From positions 1 to 28,750 of the IMG/VR virus record IMGVR_UViG_3300021197_000353: a DNA stretch of 28,750 nucleotides; one strand, written 5' to 3'. The notes under the pieces were generated by a model. The model ran no database searches, had not been told where the DNA came from, and saw only the letters and a program-made list of their open reading frames with translations. Of the stretch, positions 7,982 to 15,403 are shown in pieces. A program made the position numbers and the translations under genes. Source of the DNA: a virus. Each line of letters starts with the position of its first letter. Positions within the stretch are counted from its first letter, which is position 1.

Positions 7982-8251
7982 ATGGCAAGTTCACGAAATA
8001 ACACACTAGAATTCTCATCAGCTGGCTCACAAGTTCTTGGAGCAAGCGACACCGCATCACTTACAAGCATTGGTGCAATCCAAGTAATTAATGACTCAGT
8101 TTTCACAACACTTACTAGTAGTAATGTTGATGTTTCAAAGCAAGTCCTTACTGGCGTAACAATACCAGCAGGAACAGTTCTTTACGGTCAGTTCTCTGCT
8201 GTTGTAATGACTTCCGCTGCTGGAAACCTTGTAGTCTGTCACGTAGTCTAA
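7982..8251 (+). CDS. Small beta-rich structural protein, probable
   Basis: This 89-residue protein is rich in Ser, Thr, Val and Ala with only two or three charged basic residues. Its composition is like a one-domain beta sandwich such as a small tail or head trimer protein. The C-terminal half reads ...TLTSSNVDVSKQVLTGVTIPAGTVLYGQ... as alternating beta strands. It is encoded directly before the large adhesin-like gene and separated from it by a single base, so it may be co-produced with that protein. Its ATG lies 7 bases after a TATAAT box. The function is unknown; a decoration or fibre-adaptor role is only inference. Confidence 0.6.
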   Translation: MASSRNNTLEFSSAGSQVLGASDTASLTSIGAIQVINDSVFTTLTSSNVDVSKQVLTGVTIPAGTVLYGQFSAVVMTSAAGNLVVCHVV

Positions 8252-8252
8252 G

Positions 8253-9932
8253 ATGTTCTTAGCACTCAAGAACGCTCTAGGTAAGCCCTTAGTGGCTACC
8301 TACAAGGGTCTGCTGGATTCCTTTAGTGGGGCTTCTGCTGCGTATTCATTGCGTAGGCTTAGTGGTTCCTATACTGGACACGCTTTACGTGTTCGCAGAA
8401 GTGGTGATAATGTAGAGGCTGATGTTGGGTTCAATGGAGGTTCAGTAAGTTTAACATCACCTGTGACCAATGCAAGTGGTGAACCAGCTTACACACTTAC
8501 TTATTCTGATTCTGCCTGGCAGTTTACTGGAAGTGCAACTTTTACAAGTTCTAGTAGCACAGGAGCTTTTGTTATTTCTGGAACTTCGGGAACATTTTCT
8601 ACTGACCTGACATTCAGTACGTCAGTAGCGTCTGGTTCAGCAGTAAGCGTTAGGGTAACCGTAGCCTCAGGTATTTCAGGTACTTGGTCTGTTAATCTTC
8701 AAGACGCAAGTGGTTCAGTTGTTTCAAATAGTGCTGCTATTACAACACAGGGAACTAAGACCCTTGCACTAACTTCAACTGCTCCTGCAACAAAAGTTGT
8801 TATATCAACTATTTCTTCAAGTGCTATTATGGATGCCTCAAGCTTTAGTGCAACCTCCAGTGAAGGTGATACCGCAGCGACAAATCTTGATGCATTCCTA
8901 AAAGAAGGTGCAATAACTTATAGTTCTGATTACAGTTCTGGAACAGATGGCTGGACATTTAGTGGTGGTTCTGTTGCTGCACCTGAAAGCATTGGAGGAG
9001 AAGACAATGCGTTAAAAGTCACAAGAGGTGGGGCTGGTGCTTTCTTTCCACAAAAAAGTAATGCCATTTCAGTTGATGGAACATATATGGTTGAAGTAAA
9101 ACTTTATGTACCGTCAACTAACACAAGCAGTAACTTAAACTTTGATGTTAGGGAATCAAGTGGTGGCAATTCAGTTGCAGTTAATCTTACAGCACATGAC
9201 ACTTGGACAAGCTTTATTGTACCGCTTGTAGTTGGTAGTGGTAATAATGTGATTAGATTTGCAAGTACATCAATGTCAGATGGAGATGAGTTCTACGTTA
9301 AGGACTTCGTTACTACCTTGACTGGTGGTATGGATTTATTTGTTGATACTTGGTATGACCAAAGTGGTAATGAAAAAAATGCTACACAATCTTCTGCTTC
9401 GGCACAAGCAAAGCTTGCCTCAGGTGGTTCGTTAATAACAACTGGAGGAAAGATTGCAATGGATTTTGATGGCTCAAATGACTTTCTAGATATAGATTTT
9501 GGGGCGAACTTATCGCAACCAAATACTGTTCTGTTTGTTCACGAGTCAGATAATACAAATGCTGCTGATAATGAATTCTTTGATGAAAGAGGTAGCGGTC
9601 AACGTAGCCTTATTGATGTAGGTTCAGATGGTGATGATTATAGAATATTTGCAACAGGCTCTTTATTCTTTTCTGGAATTGATATAACTACAAATCAGTC
9701 AACCGTCTTTACAATCTTTAATGGCAGCAGTTCTGTTATTTCAATAAACGGAACAGCAGCTACAGGAACTACTGGTACTAATGGGATTAACCAAACGCAA
9801 GCGATTGCATACTCAGAACAAAATGGTGATTTTTATAATGGAACAATGCAGGAGTTCATTGTTTATAACTCTGACCAATCCTCAAACAGAACTGGTCTTG
9901 AATCAGACCTAAGTGACTTCTACGATATTTAA
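8253..9932 (+). CDS. Adhesin-like tail protein with AbfB-like start and LamG-type C-terminus
   Basis: This 559-residue protein has three visible parts. Residues about 23-70 (AAYSLRRLSGSYTGHALRVR) match a short motif found at the N-terminus of many phage tail fibre or spike proteins and related to arabinofuranosidase-B catalytic-domain starts. Residues about 215-350 look like a beta jelly-roll, carbohydrate-binding-like (GTDGWTFSGGSVAAPESIGG and later NVIRF). Residues about 360-559 form a LamG/concanavalin-like domain opened by DTWYDQSGNEKNATQ with Trp367 and a KIAMDFDGSNDFLDID segment. The whole protein is Ser/Thr/Gly-rich and lacks a signal peptide. It most likely binds host surface glycans during adsorption. 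No catalytic glycosidase residues could be assigned, so enzymatic activity is uncertain. Confidence 0.68.
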   Translation: MFLALKNALGKPLVATYKGLLDSFSGASAAYSLRRLSGSYTGHALRVRRSGDNVEADVGFNGGSVSLTSPVTNASGEPAYTLTYSDSAWQFTGSATFTSSSSTGAFVISGTSGTFSTDLTFSTSVASGSAVSVRVTVASGISGTWSVNLQDASGSVVSNSAAITTQGTKTLALTSTAPATKVVISTISSSAIMDASSFSATSSEGDTAATNLDAFLKEGAITYSSDYSSGTDGWTFSGGSVAAPESIGGEDNALKVTRGGAGAFFPQKSNAISVDGTYMVEVKLYVPSTNTSSNLNFDVRESSGGNSVAVNLTAHDTWTSFIVPLVVGSGNNVIRFASTSMSDGDEFYVKDFVTTLTGGMDLFVDTWYDQSGNEKNATQSSASAQAKLASGGSLITTGGKIAMDFDGSNDFLDIDFGANLSQPNTVLFVHESDNTNAADNEFFDERGSGQRSLIDVGSDGDDYRIFATGSLFFSGIDITTNQSTVFTIFNGSSSVISINGTAATGTTGTNGINQTQAIAYSEQNGDFYNGTMQEFIVYNSDQSSNRTGLESDLSDFYDI

Positions 9933-9934
9933 TC

Positions 9935-10177
9935 ATGTACTTACTTTACGCAACTGAAGAAGAAGCCAGTAATCGTGCTGACCAAGAAGGTCAACTCGTT
10001 GGTTACAAATACTGGACATCAAACGGTAGTACAAAATGGAAGACTTATCCAAGGATTACAGCGAAGCCATTGATTGGTTCAGCCAAGTGGTCATTGGATG
10101 TTTCTGACTATACACTTACAGAAGAGGAACAAGCAGCTACTGTTGATTCAGTAACTTACCCAACCAATAAAGTATAA
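9935..10177 (+). CDS. Hypothetical small tail-region protein
   Basis: This 80-residue protein begins 2 bases after the adhesin-like gene and overlaps the next start by one base. The N-terminus (MYLLYATEEEASNRADQEGQ) suggests a short beta strand and helix, then an aromatic Trp/Tyr-rich segment (YKYWTSNGSTKWKTYP), and an acidic turn before the end. Small genes directly behind a fibre gene are sometimes fibre chaperones, but no such family signature is visible here. Function unknown. Confidence 0.6.
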   Translation: MYLLYATEEEASNRADQEGQLVGYKYWTSNGSTKWKTYPRITAKPLIGSAKWSLDVSDYTLTEEEQAATVDSVTYPTNKV

Positions 10178-10341
10178 TGGATGATATTATTTACAGGTCA
10201 CTTATCGGAATGTTTGGCTTCTTTGCTACTATTGAACTTACACCTGTGAATGAAATATTAGGTTTTGCTGTTGGTCTAGCTACGTTCGTGTACATGACAT
10301 CTTCAGCAATAAAGGTAATACGAGAACTACTTAAAAAATAA
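10177..10341 (+). CDS. Small membrane protein, holin-like candidate
   Basis: This 54-residue protein has two hydrophobic stretches: about residues 8-20 (SLIGMFGFFATIEL) and 26-45 (ILGFAVGLATFVYMTSSA). A basic tail KVIRELLKK follows, which should face the cytoplasm. The ATG overlaps the preceding stop and its stop overlaps the next ATG, so it is embedded in a coupled run of genes. Size, two membrane segments and a charged tail fit a small holin or antiholin. It is placed directly before a second holin-like gene, so the two may form a pair. This is inferred from topology only. Confidence 0.6.
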   Translation: MDDIIYRSLIGMFGFFATIELTPVNEILGFAVGLATFVYMTSSAIKVIRELLKK

Positions 10342-10745
10342 TGACACCAGAAATTATAGCTATGCTGGGTGGTGGAACCTCTGGTTTTATTATGAAGATG
10401 ATTGCCAAGCAAGCAGAGAATCAAGCTCGCTTGTTTGAACAGACCATAAAAAAACAACAAGTCGCTGACGCATCCGCTGATTCTGCTGCTGCTCGTGGTG
10501 GTGATGCAGGTGGTTGGATTCGTAGATTCATAACTATCTGTGTTATGTTAGCTATTATTGCTGCTCCGTTTATTATTGCATTTACTGATGTTGGTGTGTC
10601 CGTACAGAAGGACTCAACATTCTTGTTTGGTTTATTTAGTTCTCAGAAATGGGAAACTGTAACTGGTTACGTTATTCTTCCTGAGGTTCGTCAGACTGCT
10701 TTGGCAATCGTAGGGTTCTACTTTGGAAGCTCGCAAGTAAAATGA
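10341..10745 (+). CDS. Holin-like membrane protein (possible GTA_holin_3TM type)
   Basis: This 134-residue protein begins with a Gly-rich helix (IIAMLGGGTSGFIMKMIAKQ), then a charged helical linker to residue about 55. A strong membrane segment follows GGWIRRF (residues about 62-82, ITICVMLAIIAAPFIIAF), and a last hydrophobic segment is at about 117-130 (TALAIVGFYFGSS). The W-I-R before the membrane span and the FYFGS ending recall three-span phage holins of the gene-transfer-agent type. It would make the inner membrane permeable at the end of infection. No endolysin lies next to it, so a lysis role rests on topology and neighbours. Confidence 0.55.
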   Translation: MTPEIIAMLGGGTSGFIMKMIAKQAENQARLFEQTIKKQQVADASADSAAARGGDAGGWIRRFITICVMLAIIAAPFIIAFTDVGVSVQKDSTFLFGLFSSQKWETVTGYVILPEVRQTALAIVGFYFGSSQVK

Positions 10746-10746
10746 G

Positions 10747-11553
10747 ATGGACAAAGATAAAGCAAGGAAAGAACTTACTCGACTCCGTGATTCGCTCAAT
10801 GAAGTCCTTGGTGGCAAAAGTAATAGCTTATCTAAAGCCGATGCCGAGAAAGCTGTTGTTGAAGCTAAGAAAGGTGTCAAAAGACTTCGTAAGTCCCTTC
10901 TTGAAAGGGTAAAGGATTTACCTGTAATCAACCAGGCTACCCAGTTGGGAGCCGCTGGCAGTGTAGCCGTAGCTACAGCTGCAGTCACACAGACCAATAT
11001 AGCTGTGGACGAGACTGAGATTCTTGTGGCTAGTGTAGCTAATGACGTAGTCGAGAACCGATTCCAGCCGCCATCATTCATTGATAGATTCGTTGATTTC
11101 TCGGAGGTCAATGCTTGGGGTCAAGGAGTAATGCAGGAAAAGGTAGAATCAGTAAAACAAGAGATGGCACGTACAGAGGCTAAGATTGCCCCTACAAGCC
11201 CAGATAAGAGCAAGGGTGATACCCAGGGTACCCCTGAGCCACAAAAGGACGCTGAGGAGCCTTCTAAGGCTAAATCCGTGTCCATAGGCAGGGATAAATC
11301 AGAAGAGGAGACTAAGGACGAGGAACCCAAGTCCGAGGACAAGGAATCCAAATCCGAAGAGCCAAAGTCAGAGGAGAAGGAATCCAATGAAGAATCCAAG
11401 CAAGAAACCCCAAAGGACAATAAGGCTAGGATAGAAAAGCCAGAAGTCATCCCAGAAGAAGAAGTAGATGACATAGAAACAGAAGGACCTAGACCAGGCA
11501 GTGATTTAATATTTACTCCCTATGACATGAAACCTAATTCACCTGCATCATAG
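10747..11553 (+). CDS. Highly charged repeat-containing protein of unknown function
   Basis: This 268-residue protein has three parts. Residues 1-58 are a basic, coiled-coil-prone region (ARKELTRLRDSLNEVL and EAKKGVKRLRKSLLERVK). Residues about 62-100 are small and hydrophobic (QLGAAGSVAVATAAVTQTNI), possibly an amphipathic or membrane-touching helix. From about 150 to the end the chain is a disordered Lys/Glu/Ser/Pro tract with a 12-residue tandem repeat (EPKSEDKESKSE / EPKSEEKESNEE, residues 193-216). It starts one base after the holin-like stop. It could be a lysis-cassette, internal virion or membrane-associated protein; nothing in it allows a firmer call. Confidence 0.6.
   Translation: MDKDKARKELTRLRDSLNEVLGGKSNSLSKADAEKAVVEAKKGVKRLRKSLLERVKDLPVINQATQLGAAGSVAVATAAVTQTNIAVDETEILVASVANDVVENRFQPPSFIDRFVDFSEVNAWGQGVMQEKVESVKQEMARTEAKIAPTSPDKSKGDTQGTPEPQKDAEEPSKAKSVSIGRDKSEEETKDEEPKSEDKESKSEEPKSEEKESNEESKQETPKDNKARIEKPEVIPEEEVDDIETEGPRPGSDLIFTPYDMKPNSPAS
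11323..11394 (+). repeat. In-frame tandem repeat, 2 x 36 bp
   Basis: Two adjacent 36-base units (11323-11358 and 11359-11394) encode EPKSEDKESKSE and EPKSEEKESNEE. They keep the reading frame and lie in the acidic disordered tail of the 10747 gene. Degenerate copies may flank them on both sides. Confidence 0.75.
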
Positions 11554-11554
11554 T

Positions 11555-11719
11555 ATGATAGAATACCTGATAGTAAATTACAAAGATAATATCGTTGCAA
11601 TGTCCTTTGCTTACATTGGCATACTGTCAATTATAGCTATGTTCTTACCTAAGAATAACCTACTCGGAAAGGTCAGCAAAGAAATCAAATCAATTATAAC
11701 TACTCTGTTTAAGAAGTGA
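11555..11719 (+). CDS. Small single-span membrane protein
   Basis: This 54-residue protein starts one base after the preceding stop and overlaps the following GTG start as GTGA. Residues about 14-32 (VAMSFAYIGILSIIAMFLP) form one membrane span, followed by a basic tail (KNNLLGKVSKEIK and ending in LFKK). It belongs to the run of membrane genes from 10177 to 12333 and could be a lysis accessory, antiholin or partner of the downstream PEP-CTERM-like protein. No family is recognised. The frame is supported by tight packing and by a credible membrane topology. Confidence 0.6.
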   Translation: MIEYLIVNYKDNIVAMSFAYIGILSIIAMFLPKNNLLGKVSKEIKSIITTLFKK

Positions 11720-12333
11720 ACCGCATCCTCATAGCATTTTTATTTGTATCTAGCATATTGGCTAGTGTCGTGCTTACTGATGTATCAGTGAAAGAAAGTG
11801 GCTATGAGTACACATTTGGCGTATCAATAGATGACAGCAAGTACGTCACAGATTTTATGGGTATAGGCACATATACTTACTATGAGAATATGACTTTTAC
11901 CACAACTACAGCAGGGCAGTACCAGTTCACAGACATTGGTTCCAGCCTTACTAATGGCAGTACAAATACTGCTGTGCTATTGTACAATAATCCTGATGCT
12001 GTATTGATTACTGATGAGCCATGGGCTTTTTACAACAGTGATGATTTTTACTTTGGTGGCGGGCAGGATTATGTCAACAACATGAATAGCAATGACACTA
12101 GCTCTGACAGTACACCATTTAATACAACCCTGGACTTAAATGCTGACACACAATATACTGCTGTGTTTACTGCATTCCAAGATGGTATACTTGGCGGTAT
12201 CAACGTCAAAATAAACTCACCGTCTCAGTTGACTCATGGTGTTATACCAGAACCAAAGGACGCAGGATTTGTAATCGCTTTAATAGTAGCTACGTTCGTA
12301 GCGTTCAGCTACTTCTATACTAAACTCAAATAA
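11716..12333 (+). CDS. Secreted protein with PEP-CTERM-like sorting signal
   Basis: This 205-residue protein starts at a GTG that overlaps the previous TGA. Residues 1-20 form a signal peptide (MNRILIAFLFVSSILASVVL). The body (about 21-175) is rich in Thr, Ser, Asn, Asp and Tyr, with many possible glycosylation sites and little Lys or Arg. The end shows the three parts of a PEP-CTERM signal: IPEP at 177-180, a hydrophobic span at about 183-200, and a short basic finish KLK. In bacteria such signals are processed by exosortase, which delivers proteins to the outer surface or matrix. Here the protein is phage-encoded, between holin-like genes and the basic-peptide cassette. The basic end is weaker than the usual RRR/RRK, so a plain two-span envelope protein is the main alternative. 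Confidence 0.62.
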   Translation: MNRILIAFLFVSSILASVVLTDVSVKESGYEYTFGVSIDDSKYVTDFMGIGTYTYYENMTFTTTTAGQYQFTDIGSSLTNGSTNTAVLLYNNPDAVLITDEPWAFYNSDDFYFGGGQDYVNNMNSNDTSSDSTPFNTTLDLNADTQYTAVFTAFQDGILGGINVKINSPSQLTHGVIPEPKDAGFVIALIVATFVAFSYFYTKLK

Positions 12334-12342
12334 AGGAATATT

Positions 12343-12450
12343 ATGCCAGATGGAAAAGGTACATACGGAACTAAACGAGGTCGTCCACCAATGGTAGCCA
12401 AAGGCAAAGGCAAAGGCAAGGGCATGACAGGAAAACGAAAGAAGTGCTAA
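12343..12450 (+). CDS. Tiny basic peptide with AT-hook-like motif
   Basis: This 35-residue peptide has a good Shine-Dalgarno (AAAGGA, 6 bases before the ATG). KRGRPP at residues 11-16 contains the GRP core of an AT-hook, which binds the minor groove of AT-rich DNA. It is followed by a Lys-Gly run (AKGKGKGKGM) and ends with KRKKC. It contains 1 acidic residue against about a dozen basic ones. It is the first of five tiny basic genes joined by TAATG overlaps. A role in binding or condensing phage DNA, perhaps inside the particle, is likely but inferred. Confidence 0.65.
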   Translation: MPDGKGTYGTKRGRPPMVAKGKGKGKGMTGKRKKC

Positions 12451-12578
12451 TGCATCGCAAAATACTAGAAGTTGCTTCAAAACTGGAGCAAGCATCCAAG
12501 GCTCATGCTGGACAAGCAAAGGTTCTTAGAAAAATCGTTGACGCTAAAATGTCAAAGAAACGAAAGCCTGTAAAATAA
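12450..12578 (+). CDS. Tiny basic helical protein
   Basis: This 42-residue protein overlaps the neighbouring genes by single bases on both sides (TAATG). It is one long predicted amphipathic helix (KILEVASKLEQASKAHAGQA...) with Lys and Arg on one face, ending in a basic tail MSKKRKPVK. It has no hydrophobic core for a separate globular fold, so it may oligomerise or bind nucleic acid. It is too short for firm family assignment. The main support is its position in the strictly overlapping cassette. Confidence 0.58.
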   Translation: MHRKILEVASKLEQASKAHAGQAKVLRKIVDAKMSKKRKPVK

Positions 12579-12751
12579 TGGCAGCAAAGAAAGCAAAGAG
12601 CGGAGGCAAGATATGCCCCGAAGGTAAGGCGTGGGCAAGGCGAACCTTTGACACGTATCCTTCTGCGTACGCAAACTTAGCTGCATCTAAATATTGTAAG
12701 GACCCCAACTACGCCAAGAAATCAAAAGGCGGTAAAAGAAAGGGACGATAA
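12578..12751 (+). CDS. Tiny basic protein with paired Cys
   Basis: This 57-residue protein overlaps both neighbours by one base. It has Lys-rich ends (MAAKKAKSGGK and KKSKGGKRKGR) around a compact core (ICPEGKAWARRTFDTYPSAY... with Cys13 and Cys40). The pattern CPEGKAWA...YPSAYAN recalls small uncharacterised proteins seen in marine phages. The two Cys could form a disulfide or bind metal. A virion DNA-associated role is possible; function is not established. Confidence 0.6.
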   Translation: MAAKKAKSGGKICPEGKAWARRTFDTYPSAYANLAASKYCKDPNYAKKSKGGKRKGR

Positions 12752-12996
12752 TGGCTCAACTAAAACAATGGCTAAAGCAAAACTGGGTAAGGATTGGAAC
12801 TGATGGCGAAATCAAAGGACCTTGCGGAACGTCTAAGGATAAGAAAAACCCTGACCGTTGCTTGCCTAAAAGAAAGGCTCTCAGCTTGTCGAAAAGCGAG
12901 AGAGCGGCAACTGCTCGAAAGAAGAAATCAGAAGGAGCAAGAGGAAGAACAGTCGTAGCAAACACACCTAAAGCAAAAGTAAGAACTAAAAAGTAA
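12751..12996 (+). CDS. Small basic protein of a marine-phage family (CGT...C motif)
   Basis: This 81-residue protein starts on the last base of the previous stop. The N-terminus (QLKQWLKQNWVRIGTDGEIK) is followed by GPCGTSKDKKNPDRCLP and a Lys/Arg-rich segment (SLSKSERAATARKKKSEGAR). From memory, proteins with W-V-x-I ... G-x-CG ... RCLP-x-x-KA-x-SLSK-x-x-R occur repeatedly in marine phages and some large viruses, without assigned function. The very high positive charge suggests contact with DNA or RNA. It belongs to the overlapping basic cassette. Confidence 0.65.
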   Translation: MAQLKQWLKQNWVRIGTDGEIKGPCGTSKDKKNPDRCLPKRKALSLSKSERAATARKKKSEGARGRTVVANTPKAKVRTKK

Positions 12997-13241
12997 TGGC
13001 TGACAAATCAAAAATGAAATGCAACGTGCCACGCCGTGAAGTACAGGGTGGCAAGAAGTTCGTAGTGAAAGCCTGCCAAGGCGGAAAAGAAAAACTAGTA
13101 CGTTTTGGCGATGCTAACATGACAATTAAAAAAGACCGTCCAGCACGTAAGAAAAGTTACTGTGCACGAAGCGGCGGTATTAAAGGTAAGAACAATAAAC
13201 TATCAGCTAACTATTGGAGCCGTAGGGCTTGGAACTGCTAA
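12996..13241 (+). CDS. Small basic protein of a marine-phage family (RFGD-NM-IKKD motif)
   Basis: This 81-residue protein has an N-terminal part carrying three Cys-containing segments (MKCNVPRRE, KACQGGKEK). Then comes KLVRFGDANMTIKKDRPARK, KSYCARSGGIKGKNNKLSAN and a final YWSRRAWNC. The pattern RFGDxNMxIKKDxPARxKS...ARxxG...YWSRR-W is one I recognise from small proteins in cyanophage- and pelagiphage-like genomes; their function is unknown to me. It probably binds DNA or metal given the charge and Cys content. Its stop overlaps the next ATG. Confidence 0.68.
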   Translation: MADKSKMKCNVPRREVQGGKKFVVKACQGGKEKLVRFGDANMTIKKDRPARKKSYCARSGGIKGKNNKLSANYWSRRAWNC

Positions 13242-15403
13242 TGCCTGAATATCGCACATATGGACGAAGAGATGACCGTATTTCCAGGGATGGAGATGTA
13301 GGTTTTGTTGGTTTTAATAATCGCCTAAGACCTGACCAACTACAATCAGGATTGCTTGCTGATTCACGAAACATAAGACTTGACCGCAATGGTGAAGCAC
13401 AAGTGCGTAAAGGCGTTGAGTTGATTACCGCACCGCTTGCTATCGGTGGTGCAGCTTTAATATTACCATTTTATTTAGTATCCGATGACAGTTCTGTTAC
13501 AGTTACTCAAACTGGCGGTGAGTTAGTAATAACTAATGTAAATGCTACTAACTTTCCAAGTTCAGGAACTATTAATCTTTCAGGCGTTACAGGAATAAGT
13601 CCTGACCCAAATGGAAATCGTGCGTTTACAAGAAACAGTGCAACGCAAATTACAGTTTCGGACCAAACATATACAGGTACAGCTGGTGGTACAGCTACGG
13701 TAAAGTTTGGTATACTTGACGATACTGCTGTTAATTCAATATATGGCTCATGCGGATATTCTGACCCAAACAACAATGCAAGTCAGTATATAATTATTGC
13801 CTCAAATGCAAAAGCAATTTCTATTGATGTAGGAACTGGAACAACTACGGACATTGCTTATCCTACTGGAGTCACAGTCAGTCAATCAGTTGACATGATT
13901 CAAGCCTTTAACAAGGTATTTATTTTTAGAAACGGAGAAACAGCACTTGAGTGGAATGGTTCATTTTCTGGCTCTCCTGCATTTACTAAGGTATCCAGCG
14001 GAACATATACACAGCCAGTACCTATTGATATTACTGATTTAGATTATGCTAGTGGTATTGCAACCGCTACTGTAAGTAGTACGGCAACATTATTAGAAGG
14101 GGATGAATTAACTTTTACTACTGCTGGTTCATCAACTTACGCAGTTGGAGATAAAGTAACCGTCAAGTCAGTAACTAATTCAACAACATTTACTTTTATA
14201 ACAGATAAAGAGGACCTTAGTAATAAATCAGCTACTGTTCAAAAAAATGTATCAGTAGGTCTTGGATTTAGCCATATGCCTGCACCTCCGTTTGCTGTAT
14301 ATCATCAACGTAGATTAGTAATGCCTTACAGATTTACCGTGGATGCTTCAAGCGATAGCTTTACTGCTCGTGGAATACTTGATGAGGTTATTGCTTCTGA
14401 CATATTAGATAGTGATACATATGACCAAATATACGCTCAGTACAGATTTAACGCTGGTACCGCTGACTTTGTTGTTGGATTGCATTCATTCTCTGAAGAT
14501 GTCTTATTGGTATTTAATCGAAACAGTATACATCAAATATCAAATAGTATTAATTTACAATCAGCTACTACACAATTATTAACCAATGAGGTTGGATGTG
14601 TAGCTCGTAAATCAATCGTACAGGTAGGAAATCGTGTTATATTTTTGTCTGATAATGGTATATATGGGACTGAATTTTTTGATGAATACAATCTTCGTGG
14701 TACTGAAACACCATTAAGCGAGCCAATAAATGAAACAATACAAACAATTAATAAGGATGCTTGGGAGAACTCAGTAGCTACTTACTTTGATAATCGTTAT
14801 TTTATTGCCGTTCCTACTGGCTCATCAACCTCCAACAATACTATTCTTGTTTATAATTTTCTTAACAAACAATGGGAAAGCGTAGATACAGTATCAGATT
14901 CTAATTATCACAGCGAAAACTTAATAGTAGTTGGCGATGGTGATAACAGGGGTGTGTATGCCGTAAATGACATTGGCGGCGTTCACAAACTAGATGAGCG
15001 TGTTGATGGCATTGACCGAGTGATTACTCAAATAGGTGGTAGCCAAAAAAATCTTCAAGCGGATGCTTCTGTAACTACAAGACAGTTTACACTTGGTACA
15101 TTAGAGCGTAAATCGTGGAAACAATTTGAAATGCACGTTCAATCAAGCGAAGATAATACTTCTGATTTTAGTATATCATCCGAAACTGAAAATCCTGACG
15201 CAACTATTTCACTGGGAAATCTTTCCGATTTTGTTGGTTCAGCACTAGCAATTGATGAGGATGTATCCATACGTGGTAGAATAGGGAATCGCCGTGGATA
15301 CGGAATACAATTTACAATTAACAATACTATTGGAAGACCAAGATTAAGAGCTATTGATGTTGATGGCTCAATTTCCTTCCGCTCAACTCAAAAAGCTGAC
15401 TAA
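13241..15403 (+). CDS. Large tail structural protein (nozzle or stabilisation-like)
   Basis: This 720-residue protein uses ATG 13241, which overlaps the preceding stop. An in-frame TTG at 13229 lies inside the previous gene and is not used. The N-terminus (GFVGFNNRLRPDQLQSGLLA, then DSRNIRLDRNGEAQVRKGVE) is typical of a family of podoviral tail proteins in which residues before this read GF.G.N....P..L..G.......N......G....R.G. The remainder is beta-rich, with repeated blades such as YFDNRYFIAVP and VFNRNSIHQIS that suggest a propeller. Such proteins form the tail nozzle or plug below the connector. The position between small virion proteins and the collar fibre supports this. Confidence 0.65.
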   Translation: MPEYRTYGRRDDRISRDGDVGFVGFNNRLRPDQLQSGLLADSRNIRLDRNGEAQVRKGVELITAPLAIGGAALILPFYLVSDDSSVTVTQTGGELVITNVNATNFPSSGTINLSGVTGISPDPNGNRAFTRNSATQITVSDQTYTGTAGGTATVKFGILDDTAVNSIYGSCGYSDPNNNASQYIIIASNAKAISIDVGTGTTTDIAYPTGVTVSQSVDMIQAFNKVFIFRNGETALEWNGSFSGSPAFTKVSSGTYTQPVPIDITDLDYASGIATATVSSTATLLEGDELTFTTAGSSTYAVGDKVTVKSVTNSTTFTFITDKEDLSNKSATVQKNVSVGLGFSHMPAPPFAVYHQRRLVMPYRFTVDASSDSFTARGILDEVIASDILDSDTYDQIYAQYRFNAGTADFVVGLHSFSEDVLLVFNRNSIHQISNSINLQSATTQLLTNEVGCVARKSIVQVGNRVIFLSDNGIYGTEFFDEYNLRGTETPLSEPINETIQTINKDAWENSVATYFDNRYFIAVPTGSSTSNNTILVYNFLNKQWESVDTVSDSNYHSENLIVVGDGDNRGVYAVNDIGGVHKLDERVDGIDRVITQIGGSQKNLQADASVTTRQFTLGTLERKSWKQFEMHVQSSEDNTSDFSISSETENPDATISLGNLSDFVGSALAIDEDVSIRGRIGNRRGYGIQFTINNTIGRPRLRAIDVDGSISFRSTQKAD

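Noticed and set aside
10173-10178. TATAAT before 10177, and similar ones near 5101, 6113 and 6634
   Set aside because: They overlap or touch stop/start codons or a Shine-Dalgarno in AT-rich sequence and lack the TGn and ACCC context of the retained sites.
10632-11111. Minus-strand frame of 159 codons across the holin-like and 10747 genes
   Set aside because: Crosses two supported genes on the other strand and reads as Ser/Leu/Thr-rich shadow.
13229-13240. TTG start for the large tail protein
   Set aside because: Lies within the previous gene; the TAATG at 13241 matches the common junction type.
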